Source: an uncultured Clostridia bacterium (GTDB lineage Bacteria > Bacillota > Clostridia > Oscillospirales > Acutalibacteraceae). Taken from it: a DNA stretch of 64,000 bases. Shown here piece after piece: positions 47,777-56,126 of the stretch. The notes beneath the pieces were generated by a model, which saw only the letters and a program-made list of their open reading frames with translations, did no database searches and was not told the DNA's origin. Numbering within the stretch: position 1 is the first letter of the stretch; every line of letters starts with the position of its first letter. The stretch spans positions 62,001 through 126,000 of the forward strand of contig CAMAZY010000003.1 of NCBI GenBank assembly GCA_945863885.1, given 5' to 3'. The translations under genes and the position numbers were made by a program.

Positions 47777-48991
47777 ATGAAGCACAACAAATCAACCGCA
47801 AAAGTATTCACCGCCGTTATCACGCTGTTTCTCCTGACCGTTTCGCTTGCTGTTTTTGCCTCAGCGGAAGACATCACGGTATCGGCACCTACGTTCAGGC
47901 TTGTTTCGTCAACCACTCAATCAGTCAAAATCGCATGGGAAACGACCGATGAAGTTTACTGCTTCAAAGTCTACAAGATGAACAATGAAACAGGAAAATA
48001 CGAAACCGTGTACAAAGGTCGGAAAACGGAAATGACCGTTGACGGACTTTCGCCGGGAACGGAATATCTTTTTGCCGTACGGGCCTATATCATTGCCGAC
48101 GCAAAGACCTATAAAAGCAGTCTCATTAAGCTTACCTGCAATACGAAGCTTGACACCGTAAAGGGAATCAACCAAAGTGAAACCACTTCCACATCACACC
48201 GTCTCACATGGAAAAGAATAGACGGAGCGGACGGTTATCAGATTTATTTTTACAACACCGAAAAGAAAAAGTATGTTTTGATCGGTCAGACATCAAAAAG
48301 CACCTGCAAGCTGACCGGACTTTCAAGTGCATACACCTATACATACAAAATCAGAGCGTTCAGTCTCAAAAAAGACGGAAGCAAGCTATATGCAAAAGCG
48401 TCCGCCGCATTTAACGCCGTCACCCTGCCGGCCGCTGTCACTTCGTTCACCGCTTCATCGGTTACGACAAGCTCGTTTAATCTGAAATGGAGTGCCGCAG
48501 AAAGAAGCGACGGATACCGGATTTATGAGCAGAACCCGGAAACCAAGAAATACACCGCCATCTCAACCGTTAAAAACATTGACTCGCTCAGCCTGTCTTC
48601 AAAAGCATCCGCACACAGCTATACCTACGTCATCAGAAGTTATGCTAAATTAAACGGGAAAACCTATTTCAGCGAAATATCAAAGCCTCTTACCGTCACA
48701 ACCAAGCCCGTCACACCGACCGCAAAGATCAAAGCCGACCTTCCCGGAAACGGCAACATCAAGGTTGAGTGGTCAAAGGTTGAGGGCGCCGACGGCTATC
48801 TGATCTACATCTCAGACAGAAAAAACAGCGGCTTTGTTCTTAAGAAAAAAGTCTCCGCCAAAACACTCGAATATACCCTTACGGGACTGAGCACAAGCAA
48901 GATCACCTATATCAAGGTGAAAGCCTTTGTATCGGTCGGCGACAAAATGGTATACAGCGCCAATTCAAAGCTTATCGGTGCGAAAGCGTAA
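47777..48991 (+). CDS. Secreted protein of four fibronectin type III domains
   Basis: 404 residues from the ATG at 47777 (behind AAAGGAAGTG). Sec signal MKHNKSTAKVFTAVITLFLLTVSLAVFASAED, then four FN3 units (~35-120, ~125-215, ~220-310, ~315-404), each with the WxxxxxxDGYxIY...LTGLxxxxxYxxxVRAY pattern. No catalytic module, no sortase or anchoring motif at the end, so it is a released or loosely attached binding protein. FN3 repeats like these are common linkers or surface proteins in gut Clostridia. Confidence 0.88.
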   Translation: MKHNKSTAKVFTAVITLFLLTVSLAVFASAEDITVSAPTFRLVSSTTQSVKIAWETTDEVYCFKVYKMNNETGKYETVYKGRKTEMTVDGLSPGTEYLFAVRAYIIADAKTYKSSLIKLTCNTKLDTVKGINQSETTSTSHRLTWKRIDGADGYQIYFYNTEKKKYVLIGQTSKSTCKLTGLSSAYTYTYKIRAFSLKKDGSKLYAKASAAFNAVTLPAAVTSFTASSVTTSSFNLKWSAAERSDGYRIYEQNPETKKYTAISTVKNIDSLSLSSKASAHSYTYVIRSYAKLNGKTYFSEISKPLTVTTKPVTPTAKIKADLPGNGNIKVEWSKVEGADGYLIYISDRKNSGFVLKKKVSAKTLEYTLTGLSTSKITYIKVKAFVSVGDKMVYSANSKLIGAKA

Positions 48992-49074
48992 AACGGTTCT
49001 CCGTCCGTAACCTGTCCGTAGCCGTGAAATAAAGTAACGTTACGGCGTCTATCGGTCGCAAGCCCAAACCATGC

Positions 49075-49115
49075 AAAAAAATTCCGCAATCCCAAAAACA
49101 AAGGAATTGCGGAAT
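49075..49115 (-). terminator. Terminator of tRNA-Lys
   Basis: Minus strand ATTCCGCAAT / ATTGCGGAAT stem, 15-base loop, then TTTTTTTGCAT. Confidence 0.88.
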
Positions 49116-49121
49116 ACGCTG

Positions 49122-49197
49122 TGGTGATCCATCGGAGATTCGAACTCCGGACACCTTGATTAAAAGTCAAGTGCTCTGCCAACTGAGCTAATGGATC
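49122..49197 (-). tRNA. tRNA-Lys (anticodon TTT)
   Basis: Minus strand, 76 bases with CCA: acceptor GATCCAT/ATGGATC, D stem GCTC/GAGC, anticodon stem CTTGA/TCAAG with loop CTTTTAA (anticodon TTT), variable GTGTC, T arm CGGAG-TTCGAAT-CTCCG. Own promoter and terminator. Confidence 0.96.
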
Positions 49198-49216
49198 TTG
49201 TCAAACAGCAGTACCT

Positions 49217-49245
49217 ATCATATACTATAACCCCAAAAATGTCAA
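49217..49245 (-). promoter_or_regulatory. Promoter of tRNA-Lys
   Basis: -35 TTGACA (49240-49245), 17-base spacer, -10 TATGAT (49217-49222), about 20 bases before the tRNA 5' end. Confidence 0.8.
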
Positions 49246-49291
49246 GCATTTCAGACAAAAAAAGCCAAAAGATTTTAAAAGGAGCAACAAG

Positions 49292-50407
49292 ATGATTCTG
49301 ACAAATCTGCAATATGTCGACGGGAACTACGAAATCCGTCCCGGAGCGATTCACATTCGTGACGGTGTCATCACGTCTTTTCAGGACAACGGCGAAAAGG
49401 ACAGCATGAGCATGGGCGGACTTCTTGCCCTGCCCGGGTTTATCGATATCCACACCCACGGCGGAAGCGGTGCCGATGCCTGCGATAAAACAAAAGAGGC
49501 TTATGAAACGCTGTCAAAGCATTACGCAAGACACGGCGTCACGTCCTTTTGCCCGACGACGATGACGCTTCCGATTTCTCAGCTGAAAGAGATTTTCGAA
49601 GCCATCGAAAGCTATAAAGGCAAGGAACCTGCCGCTTATATTCAGGGCATCAACATGGAGGGTCCCTACGTTTCAAAGAACAAATGCGGTGCACAAAATC
49701 CCGATTATATCGTGCCGCCTGACGCCGAAGAATTTCTTGAATTGTCAAAAATCAGCAAGGTCTGTCTTGTCGATGTTGCCCCCGAAACAAAGGGAGCGTT
49801 CGACTTTGCGGAAAAAGTCAGCCCGACCTGCGTTTGCAGTATTGCGCACACAGATGCCGACTACGGCACGGCAAAGGAAGCGATAGTGCACGGCTTTTCT
49901 CACGTCACACATTTTTATAACGCCATGTCGGGCCTTACGCACCGTGCGCCCGGTGTTGTCGGTGCCGTTTTTGAGGACGACACGGTCACGGCGGAGCTGA
50001 TCTGCGACGGATTTCATTTGAGTCCGGCGGCGGTTCGTATCGCCTTTAAGGTTTTAGGCGCCGACCGCTGTGTCGCTATCAGCGACTCATTGAGCAGTGC
50101 GGACTTTCCCGACGGTGAATACATGCTCGGCGGTCAGAAGGTCATCGTCAAGGACGGTCATGCCCACCTTGAAAACGGTACGATTGCCGGAAGTACGGCG
50201 AACCTGTTTGACGAATTCCGAAACCTCTTGTCGTTCGGAATCGACTTCAAAACGGCTTTAAAGGCTTGCAGTGAAAACCCGGCACGGGTCATCGGAGCTT
50301 TTGACTGCTGCGGAAGCCTTGAAGAGGGAAAAAACGCCGACATCATCTTCGTTGACAGCGAGATGAACTTAAAGCACGTCTTTGTCAAAGGTAAAATGAT
50401 TTTTTAA
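49292..50407 (+). CDS. nagA: N-acetylglucosamine-6-phosphate deacetylase
   Basis: Removes acetyl from GlcNAc-6-P to give GlcN-6-P for glycolysis or wall recycling. 371 residues. Metal motif FIDIHTHGGSGADACD (HxH), EGPYVSKNKCGAQNP, HVTHFYNAMSGLTHRAPG, ICDGFHLSP and the catalytic Asp in VAISDSLSSADFPDG. Start behind AAAGGAGCAACAAG. nagB is not adjacent. Fits with use of HexNAc-containing glycans, as does GH112. Confidence 0.96.
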   Translation: MILTNLQYVDGNYEIRPGAIHIRDGVITSFQDNGEKDSMSMGGLLALPGFIDIHTHGGSGADACDKTKEAYETLSKHYARHGVTSFCPTTMTLPISQLKEIFEAIESYKGKEPAAYIQGINMEGPYVSKNKCGAQNPDYIVPPDAEEFLELSKISKVCLVDVAPETKGAFDFAEKVSPTCVCSIAHTDADYGTAKEAIVHGFSHVTHFYNAMSGLTHRAPGVVGAVFEDDTVTAELICDGFHLSPAAVRIAFKVLGADRCVAISDSLSSADFPDGEYMLGGQKVIVKDGHAHLENGTIAGSTANLFDEFRNLLSFGIDFKTALKACSENPARVIGAFDCCGSLEEGKNADIIFVDSEMNLKHVFVKGKMIF

Positions 50408-50411
50408 ATGA

Positions 50412-50440
50412 TTGAAAAAGACACAATTGTGTGATATGAT
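50412..50440 (+). promoter_or_regulatory. apgM promoter with palindrome in spacer
   Basis: -35 TTGAAA (50412-50417), 17-base spacer, -10 TATGAT (50435-50440). The spacer contains the perfect 12-base palindrome ACACAATTGTGT (50421-50432). Confidence 0.7.
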
Positions 50441-50477
50441 GTATGAGATTTCATGTAAAACGAAAGGATTGATATAA

Positions 50478-51686
50478 ATGAAATATGTTGTTGTACTTTG
50501 CGACGGTATGGCGGACTACCCTGTTCCGGCTCTCGGCGGAAAAACGCCGATGATGTGCGCAAAGAAACCGAATATCGACCGCCTTGCCAAAACGGCTGAG
50601 GTCGGACTCGTCCGCACGGTCGCCGAAGGGCTCAAACCCGGCAGTGACGTCGCCAACATGAGCGTTATGGGCTTTGACCCGAAAAAATATTACACCGGCC
50701 GTTCGCCGCTTGAAGCGGTCAGCATCGGTGTGAAGCTTTCCGACGACGACGTGACGCTTCGCTGCAACCTTGTCACGCTTTCCGATGAGGAAGCCTATGA
50801 GGACAAGACGATGGTTGACTACTCAGCCGGCGACATCAGCACCGCCGAAGCCCGTGAAATCATCAAGTCCGTTCAGGAATTTTTCGGCAACGAGATTTAC
50901 ACCTATTACGGCGGCGTCAGTTATCGCCATTGCCTTGTTGTTCACGGCGGCACAACGGAGTTAGGCTCCATGACACCTCCGCACGATATCAGCGGAAGAG
51001 TTGTCGGCGAATACCTTTCTAAAAGCGAAAACGCCGCTCCTCTTATCGACATGATGAAACGAAGCTATGATTTTCTCATGAAGCACCCGGTCAACATCGA
51101 AAGAATGAAGCGGGGTGAAAAACCGGCGAACTCAATCTGGCTGTGGGGCGAAGGCAAAAAGCCCGGACTTCCGCTTTTCGAAGACCTTTTCGGAAAGACC
51201 GGTGCGGTGATCTCGGCGGTTGATCTGTTAAAGGGAATCGCCATTTGCTCGGGTATGTCAACGCCCGAGGTTGAGGGAGCAACAGGTTATATTGACACAA
51301 ACTTCGAGGGCAAGGCCGAAGCCGCCGTCAAAGAGCTTCAAAGCGGCAAGGATATGGTTTATATTCATCTCGAAGCGCCCGACGAATGCGGTCACCGCAA
51401 CGAGCCGGGAAACAAGGTTCGCTCCATTGAGCTGATTGACCAACGGGTTCTTCCGATTGTACTCGAAGAGCTTGAAAAATACGACGACTACAAGGTCATG
51501 ATTCTTCCCGACCACCCGACACCGATTGTCACCAAAACGCACGCCGCCGACCCGGTGCCGTACCTGATTTATCAAAAATCGAAACCGCAAGCCGGCGTCG
51601 ACACCATCAACGAGGAAACCGCAAAAGCCACCGGCATATTCGTCGACGACGGTCCGTCGCTCATGCCGCACTTTTTAAATGACTGA
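50478..51686 (+). CDS. apgM: Cofactor-independent phosphoglycerate mutase (ApgM-type)
   Basis: 402 residues of the alkaline-phosphatase superfamily, of the archaeal-type iPGM branch. MKYVVVLCDGMADYPVPALGGKTPM with the metal-binding Asp, GSDVANMSVMGFDPKKYYTGRSPLEA with the nucleophile Ser region, HLEAPDECGHRNE and ILPDHPTPI for the remaining ligands. It interconverts 3- and 2-phosphoglycerate in glycolysis. Members were once annotated as homoserine kinase; that is not favoured here. Monocistronic, between a palindrome-bearing promoter and a terminator. Confidence 0.93.
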   Translation: MKYVVVLCDGMADYPVPALGGKTPMMCAKKPNIDRLAKTAEVGLVRTVAEGLKPGSDVANMSVMGFDPKKYYTGRSPLEAVSIGVKLSDDDVTLRCNLVTLSDEEAYEDKTMVDYSAGDISTAEAREIIKSVQEFFGNEIYTYYGGVSYRHCLVVHGGTTELGSMTPPHDISGRVVGEYLSKSENAAPLIDMMKRSYDFLMKHPVNIERMKRGEKPANSIWLWGEGKKPGLPLFEDLFGKTGAVISAVDLLKGIAICSGMSTPEVEGATGYIDTNFEGKAEAAVKELQSGKDMVYIHLEAPDECGHRNEPGNKVRSIELIDQRVLPIVLEELEKYDDYKVMILPDHPTPIVTKTHAADPVPYLIYQKSKPQAGVDTINEETAKATGIFVDDGPSLMPHFLND

Positions 51687-51701
51687 GAAAACAAAAAATT
51701 T

Positions 51702-51740
51702 CACCGTAAAGAGCTTTTTCGTTCTTTACGGTGTTTTTTT
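51702..51740 (+). terminator. Terminator of apgM
   Basis: CACCGTAAAGA / TCTTTACGGTG, 11-bp stem with a 9-base loop followed by TTTTTTT. Confidence 0.93.
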
Positions 51741-52296
51741 ACTTGATGCGTCTGTAAATATTCTCAAGTCTGCCGATTCTTCCGAACGACTGACTCATGA
51801 GCAGATTGATTGCAGGCCTCACCGGTTCACAGTCCGTAAACCGCAGCGCACTTCGGCAAAGCCTCGCTATGGCTCTGTCAAGAGCGATACTTCTTCGGAT
51901 ATAATCGAGATTGATATCGTTATCCTCCACAATCTTGCAGACGCTGTCGCTGTAACGGGCTAAGAGTGCGTTCACGCTTTGACCATATAGCCGATTCTGC
52001 CTGTTCGTATCGACTTCGCAAAAGCCCTCCACCTCACTGACCGCTTTGCTGTACGCCCGGCTTTCGTCCTCGGCAATAAGAGCAAAAGACTCAATAGGGA
52101 GATAGGTAGTAAAGCGTAAGATATTTTTTGCGTTTTCACCGACCGCCGCATTCATAAGCATTGACTGACACACAAACTGACAGCAGGCGGTAAGGTCGCT
52201 GTCGACACGGGAAAGGTCTTCTTTCATATTTTCGTGTATGTCGTAAAACCGGTCAAGATAATCGACCGCAACACGGCTTAGCTTATGGCTGTTCAT
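51739..52296 (-). CDS. Hypothetical helical protein
   Basis: 185 residues, all-helical, no signal and no membrane span. Contains four scattered cysteines (TACCQFVCQSML) and an Arg-rich end (DYIRRSIALDRAIARLCRSALRF). Shine-Dalgarno GGAGGAAAGCG supports the start. Its stop meets the apgM terminator, and the kinase/CYTH gene lies about 95 bases upstream on the same strand. I do not recognise a family. Confidence 0.75.
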   Translation of the reverse strand: MNSHKLSRVAVDYLDRFYDIHENMKEDLSRVDSDLTACCQFVCQSMLMNAAVGENAKNILRFTTYLPIESFALIAEDESRAYSKAVSEVEGFCEVDTNRQNRLYGQSVNALLARYSDSVCKIVEDNDINLDYIRRSIALDRAIARLCRSALRFTDCEPVRPAINLLMSQSFGRIGRLENIYRRIK

Positions 52297-52390
52297 CGCT
52301 TTCCTCCGATTCTCATATTTCTTGCTTCATCATATGAAAAATCGGGTCAAACGGTGATTGAATACAAATTCCGGGCTAAAACTTTATCAA

Positions 52391-53476
52391 TTATATTTTT
52401 GCAAGCTGAGCATTTTTATACGCTTCGTCGTCTGTCACTTCTTTGATGATACTGATGCGTTCCGGGAACTCGATCGGAATATTCTCATCTCTCAATTCGA
52501 TTTCCATGATAGCCTTGTCGTCCCAAAAAGGATAAACATCGATCTCGAAATACTGATTCTTGTATGTCAGACAGTATCTTGTTTTGCGGATCTGCCGTCT
52601 TGACGTATCCGCATCCATCAACAGCCTTAAATACTCTTTCTGTGAAAGTCTGCGTTCGGTTTCCACCCTTTTGATGTCCGTGATCTTTCGCTTGGTTGTC
52701 TGAAAATAGATATAATTTCCGTCGACGCCTCTCTGACGGACACGGACTTCATCGCCCGAATCACTTTTGATGTAGGTCTGAATGATTTCAATTTTTTCGC
52801 AGGATTCAACAGATTCAAGCCATTCGATATCGGGATATTCGATTAAAAACTTCCGTTCGATTTCAAGCGGCTCAGGCTCACCCAAAAAGGAAGCGATTTC
52901 CGCAATCAGACGTTTGATTTTGTTATCAAAATCCGAAGAATTGTCGATCACTCTGAAGTGCGGATGTCCCGTCCATGCGTTGATGATTTTGTCGTCCAAC
53001 ACAGCCGCCTGTTCGGGCGTCTCCGTTCTTGACGCATTATTGGCTGTTGTATAATATTCTTCTGCACCCTTTGCGGCGGTAACAAGATGAAAAACCGCAT
53101 CATAATTATCCCGCAGTTCCACTTCATTTGCGCCTATTTCGTCAAGGACAGAAAGAAACACCTGCGCCGGCATATAGGCTTTATTGTCCAGTGCGCCACG
53201 GTCACAGACAATCAGGATCTTCTCTTTTTTCATCGTCCCGGCCGCTTCTTCAAAGGCTTTTTCCTTTTCCAGCTGCAGCTTCAGCTGAACCTTCTGATAG
53301 TCAATATTCGTACCGCAAGTCCACGGTGCCACACCCCCGGAAATCAGTTCTGTGGCTGTTTCGTGAATAAACAGAACCGCATAACCTAACTGTTCAAAAA
53401 AGTCCTGAAGCCGGCTCATAGCCGTTGACTTACCGGCACACGGTCCGCCGGTAATGACGATTTTTGTGATATCCAT
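52391..53476 (-). CDS. Fusion: P-loop NTPase (AAA_28/TTD14-like) + CYTH domain
   Basis: 361 residues. N-terminal ~190: P-loop kinase-like domain with Walker A GGPCAGKST, FIHETATELISGG, ILIVCDRGALDNKAYM (Walker B type) and a lid region. C-terminal ~160: CYTH/triphosphate tunnel metalloenzyme with the signature EIERKFLI (ExExK), VRVRQRG, TTKRK, ETERRLS and EIDVYPFWDDKAIMEIEL. CYTH domains bind triphosphates (ThTP, PPPi, polyP). The order kinase-CYTH is that of TTD14 and of plant TTM1/2. The activity is unknown: hydrolase, adenylate-type cyclase and a nucleotide-sensing role are all possible. Start behind AAAGGGGAATAATAA. Confidence 0.88.
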   Translation of the reverse strand: MDITKIVITGGPCAGKSTAMSRLQDFFEQLGYAVLFIHETATELISGGVAPWTCGTNIDYQKVQLKLQLEKEKAFEEAAGTMKKEKILIVCDRGALDNKAYMPAQVFLSVLDEIGANEVELRDNYDAVFHLVTAAKGAEEYYTTANNASRTETPEQAAVLDDKIINAWTGHPHFRVIDNSSDFDNKIKRLIAEIASFLGEPEPLEIERKFLIEYPDIEWLESVESCEKIEIIQTYIKSDSGDEVRVRQRGVDGNYIYFQTTKRKITDIKRVETERRLSQKEYLRLLMDADTSRRQIRKTRYCLTYKNQYFEIDVYPFWDDKAIMEIELRDENIPIEFPERISIIKEVTDDEAYKNAQLAKI

Positions 53477-53540
53477 TTATTATTCCCCTTTCACGATTTT
53501 CTCTTTCTGCGGATATTTCACACATCTTCTTCATTGATAT

Positions 53541-53598
53541 AAACCAAATTCGGCTTTCCGTTCAACCGGAGGCTGGCGAACGGAGAAGCCGAATCAGT
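53541..53598 (-). terminator. Terminator of the SDR gene region
   Basis: Nested stem ATTCGGCTT...CCGTTC / GAACGG...AAGCCGAAT followed on the minus strand by TTGGTTTAT. It lies between the SDR gene and the kinase/CYTH gene, both on the minus strand. Confidence 0.8.
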
Positions 53599-53635
53599 TT
53601 TGTTTTATGCCGGAAACGGCATAGTGAAATATATC

Positions 53636-55135
53636 TTATTTTTCGTTATAACCGAAGTAGATGTCCTCGTCATAGACGTTGTTTTCGTCCGGGCTGTGGT
53701 GAGCGTACCAAACCTGTGCAAAGAACGGGTTGACCTTGGCAATTTCGTCGTATTTCCACGGCATCGGGAGACATTCGGGACACCAGTGACCGCCCTTGAG
53801 AACAAGGTTCGGAGACATTTCGAACTCGTGACCGCAGGCGCACTTCCACTTGATCGGTGTGTACATATCCTTGCCGAGCTTCTTGGAGACACACTCGCCG
53901 CCTCTGAATTCGGCTGCCTTTTGCATATCGGCGATGGTAAGCTTATCGAAGGGCTTGCTTTCGTCGTAGCCGTGGTCAAGATAGCTCATCTCGAACTTGT
54001 CGGGAATCACAACCTCGAAGTCCTTCCACGAGCCGATTGCATTATATTTATCAATCGAGCCGTAGTAAGCGGTAATTCTGTCTTTCATGCCGTTTTCAAT
54101 CCATGCCTGTGTACCGAAAAGAGCGGTTTCCGCAATCGGCTTCATCATGTACTTCTTGATGAGCGGAAGCGGAGCAAGACCGGAAAGCTTGAAGTAGAAC
54201 GGAGCCTGCTTGGAAAGTCTCTTGAAGTAATCCTTAACGGGAAGATTCTCTCTGAAGTGGAGATATTCTTCGAGCTTGTCGGCATCGGTGTACCACTGAC
54301 CGTGGAAATTCTGAAGCGTGAACCAGTTCGGCTCGAAAATCTTCTTGACAACGTCGTCGCCTCTCATGCCGATGGCGTTGAGAAGATACCGTTCGAATTC
54401 ATAGTTGGTAAGACGGTAGTCAGGACCGGAGCTGATGTTGTAGAAATTACGCCAGAACTCTTCGGGAACTCTCGAGTTACAAACCTTTGCGCAAAGACGT
54501 CCGCTGTCTTCTACCGTTGCCCATTCGAGCATACCGTTGATGGGAACGTGATACATGATCGGTTCCATGTTGTAAAGAATATCGGGATAAAGAATACCGG
54601 TCTGACGAAGCGATACCCAATATTTAAGACCCGAATCGGCAAGAAGACCTTCTGCGATGGTCTTACTGATTGCGTAATGGTCATAAATGCTGATCTGGAT
54701 CGGGTCGCCGGTTCTGCCCCAGTGAACGGGAGCGTTTCTGTCGCCGGTTTGTGCAACCGTACCTATGTATACTACTTTAACGGCATCGGGATCGGGCTGA
54801 GCCTTGACAGCGTTGATGATGTTCTTCATTGCGGTGATGTTGGTGAACATCGTCTTTTTCGGATAGTAGTCAGCAGCAGGAGAAACCAGTCCGCCGACAT
54901 GAATGACGAAATCCGCACCGGTTACGCAGGCAAGAACATCTTCATATACCGTAAGGTCGCCCCAGTAAAGCGTGACATGGGGATCGTTTACATACGGAGC
55001 AAACTTGTCTCTGTTCTTCTTACTGTCACGGTTGAGGACAACAATGTTGTATAAGTCACGTCTTTTGTAAAGCTCCTTGAAGCCGGCAAAGCCCATGTTG
55101 CCGGAAGCGCCGGTAAGGAAAACTGTCTTTTTCAT
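53636..55135 (-). CDS. NAD-dependent epimerase/SDR with C-terminal zinc ribbon
   Basis: 499 residues from the ATG at 55135 (behind AAAAGGTGGTAAAA). Residues 1-~330: extended SDR fold, NAD loop TGASGNMGFAGF, GDLTVYEDVLACVTGADFVIHVGGLVSP, and the active site YAISK in DHYAISKTIAE. The last ~100 residues hold a zinc ribbon/treble clef, WKCACGHEFEMSPNLVLKGGHWCPEC, followed by a short conserved end (AKVNPFFAQVWYAHHSPDEN). An SDR with such a module is uncommon. Substrate unknown, NAD(P)-dependent sugar or lipid nucleotide chemistry is likely. Single gene. Confidence 0.85.
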   Translation of the reverse strand: MKKTVFLTGASGNMGFAGFKELYKRRDLYNIVVLNRDSKKNRDKFAPYVNDPHVTLYWGDLTVYEDVLACVTGADFVIHVGGLVSPAADYYPKKTMFTNITAMKNIINAVKAQPDPDAVKVVYIGTVAQTGDRNAPVHWGRTGDPIQISIYDHYAISKTIAEGLLADSGLKYWVSLRQTGILYPDILYNMEPIMYHVPINGMLEWATVEDSGRLCAKVCNSRVPEEFWRNFYNISSGPDYRLTNYEFERYLLNAIGMRGDDVVKKIFEPNWFTLQNFHGQWYTDADKLEEYLHFRENLPVKDYFKRLSKQAPFYFKLSGLAPLPLIKKYMMKPIAETALFGTQAWIENGMKDRITAYYGSIDKYNAIGSWKDFEVVIPDKFEMSYLDHGYDESKPFDKLTIADMQKAAEFRGGECVSKKLGKDMYTPIKWKCACGHEFEMSPNLVLKGGHWCPECLPMPWKYDEIAKVNPFFAQVWYAHHSPDENNVYDEDIYFGYNEK

Positions 55136-55470
55136 TTTTACCACCTTTTCCGTTAAAAATTTTAAGAATCCTTTTTAGACATTCTATCGTAAAAAGTATA
55201 CAACATATCTACACAACATTTGTTAAAGATTTGTTAATTATTTTATCAAAACCCGGTAAACCGTTTTTGTCAATTCTATGTATAATTATTATAGACATAG
55301 TGTTTTGCACGACAATTTGTGCAAAATCGCAATTTTTTTCAAACAAATACAGCTTTTCTGCATCAAAAGCCGTATTTTATTTTTGCGAAATCAAAACACT
55401 GTGTCATAATTTGTGCCCTTTATGGGTATATGTTCAAAATTGTTCAAAAATTCAAAGAAGGAGTATCAAC
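55136..55470. other. Divergent intergenic region with a structured leader
   Basis: 335 AT-rich bases. Left part: upstream region of the SDR gene. Middle: a plus-strand promoter candidate (TTGTCA near 55267, 17-base spacer, TATAGA near 55290). Right part: the folded leader at 55295-55404 and a short run with the repeated motif GTTCAAAA before the Shine-Dalgarno AAGGAG. Confidence 0.6.
55295..55404 (+). promoter_or_regulatory. Highly structured leader (candidate regulatory RNA)
   Basis: Four nested or adjacent stems can be drawn exactly. P1: ACATAGTGTTTTG / CAAAACACTGTGT (12 of 13 paired). P2: TTTTGCAC / GTGCAAAA with an 8-base loop. P3: TCGCAA / TTGCGA. P4: AAATACaGCTTTT / AAAAGCcGTATTT with a 7-base loop. 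P1 encloses P2 and P3, and P3 encloses P4; P1 and P2 share TTTTG, so they compete in part. No described riboswitch family is recognised. Confidence 0.55.
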
Positions 55471-56073
55471 ATGAACGAAAAAAAGAAACTCACCATCATC
55501 AGTAAACCGCCGAAGGGCAAAATGACCGGACTTCTCATCGTCTTTGCCTGGATCATTCTTTGGAATATCATCTATCAGGCGTGTCACGACATTCTGACCT
55601 CGGGTTCCATTCAGGTAATCAACTGGTCTTTCTTCATCAGCGTCACGATTTTCTTCATGCAGGAGGAGCTTACCTATAAAGAGCGCTTCTGGCATACGCT
55701 TTGCGGCGGTGCCGTCGGACTTCTGATTGCCGCCGGAGTCGTAAAGGGCTGTGTCGCTTTGATGGGTGCCGGTTTAGAACACTTTCCTGCTATCTGTATT
55801 ATGTTGGTCATCGCTATCGCCGCACTGATCCTTCTTCATCCGTATTTGCCGATGTTCTTCAACAACGTAGGCTTCTGCTATTTCATCATTTCGCTTATCA
55901 ACAGCAAAGAAACGATTTCTTCTCTTCCAAGCAATCTTCTCTCTCTTCTTCTCGGCAGCATCATCTTAAACCTCGGCTGCAGCGCACTGCTGACCCTTTA
56001 TATCAACAATAAAAAGAAAAAGGCGATCGCCGCTGCTGCAAAAGAAAAAGAAGCCGCTGCCGCAACCGAATAA
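55471..56073 (+). CDS. Orphan membrane protein
   Basis: 200 residues from the ATG at 55471, behind AGAAGGAGTATCAAC (the track start at 55231 runs through the leader). Four or five membrane spans (TGLLIVFAWIILWNIIYQAC, INWSFFISVTIFFMQEEL, LCGGAVGLLIAAGVVKGCVALMG, AICIMLVIAIAALILLHPYLPMFF, LGSIILNLGCSALLTLY) and a Lys/Ala/Glu tail (KKKKAIAAAAKEKEAAAATE). No family recognised. The folded leader before it suggests controlled expression. Confidence 0.8.
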   Translation: MNEKKKLTIISKPPKGKMTGLLIVFAWIILWNIIYQACHDILTSGSIQVINWSFFISVTIFFMQEELTYKERFWHTLCGGAVGLLIAAGVVKGCVALMGAGLEHFPAICIMLVIAIAALILLHPYLPMFFNNVGFCYFIISLINSKETISSLPSNLLSLLLGSIILNLGCSALLTLYINNKKKKAIAAAAKEKEAAAATE

Positions 56074-56079
56074 AAACAC

Positions 56080-56111
56080 AGCCGGGCTCAGTTGACGTCC
56101 GGCTTTTTTAC
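56080..56111 (+). terminator. Terminator of the orphan membrane protein gene
   Basis: AGCCGG / CCGGCT with a 14-base loop followed by TTTTTTAC, just after the stop. Confidence 0.82.
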
Positions 56112-56126
56112 TGTCCGAAAACAAAG

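Noticed and set aside
48907-49182. Minus-strand ORF covering tRNA-Lys
   Set aside because: MAEHLTFNQGVRSSNLRW is a typical artefact of reading through a tRNA gene; no real protein.
53600-55054. 484-codon plus-strand ORF opposite the SDR gene
   Set aside because: Lies entirely antisense to a gene with clear SDR and zinc-ribbon motifs; its own translation has no family pattern or Shine-Dalgarno. Open only because of the codon bias of the real gene.
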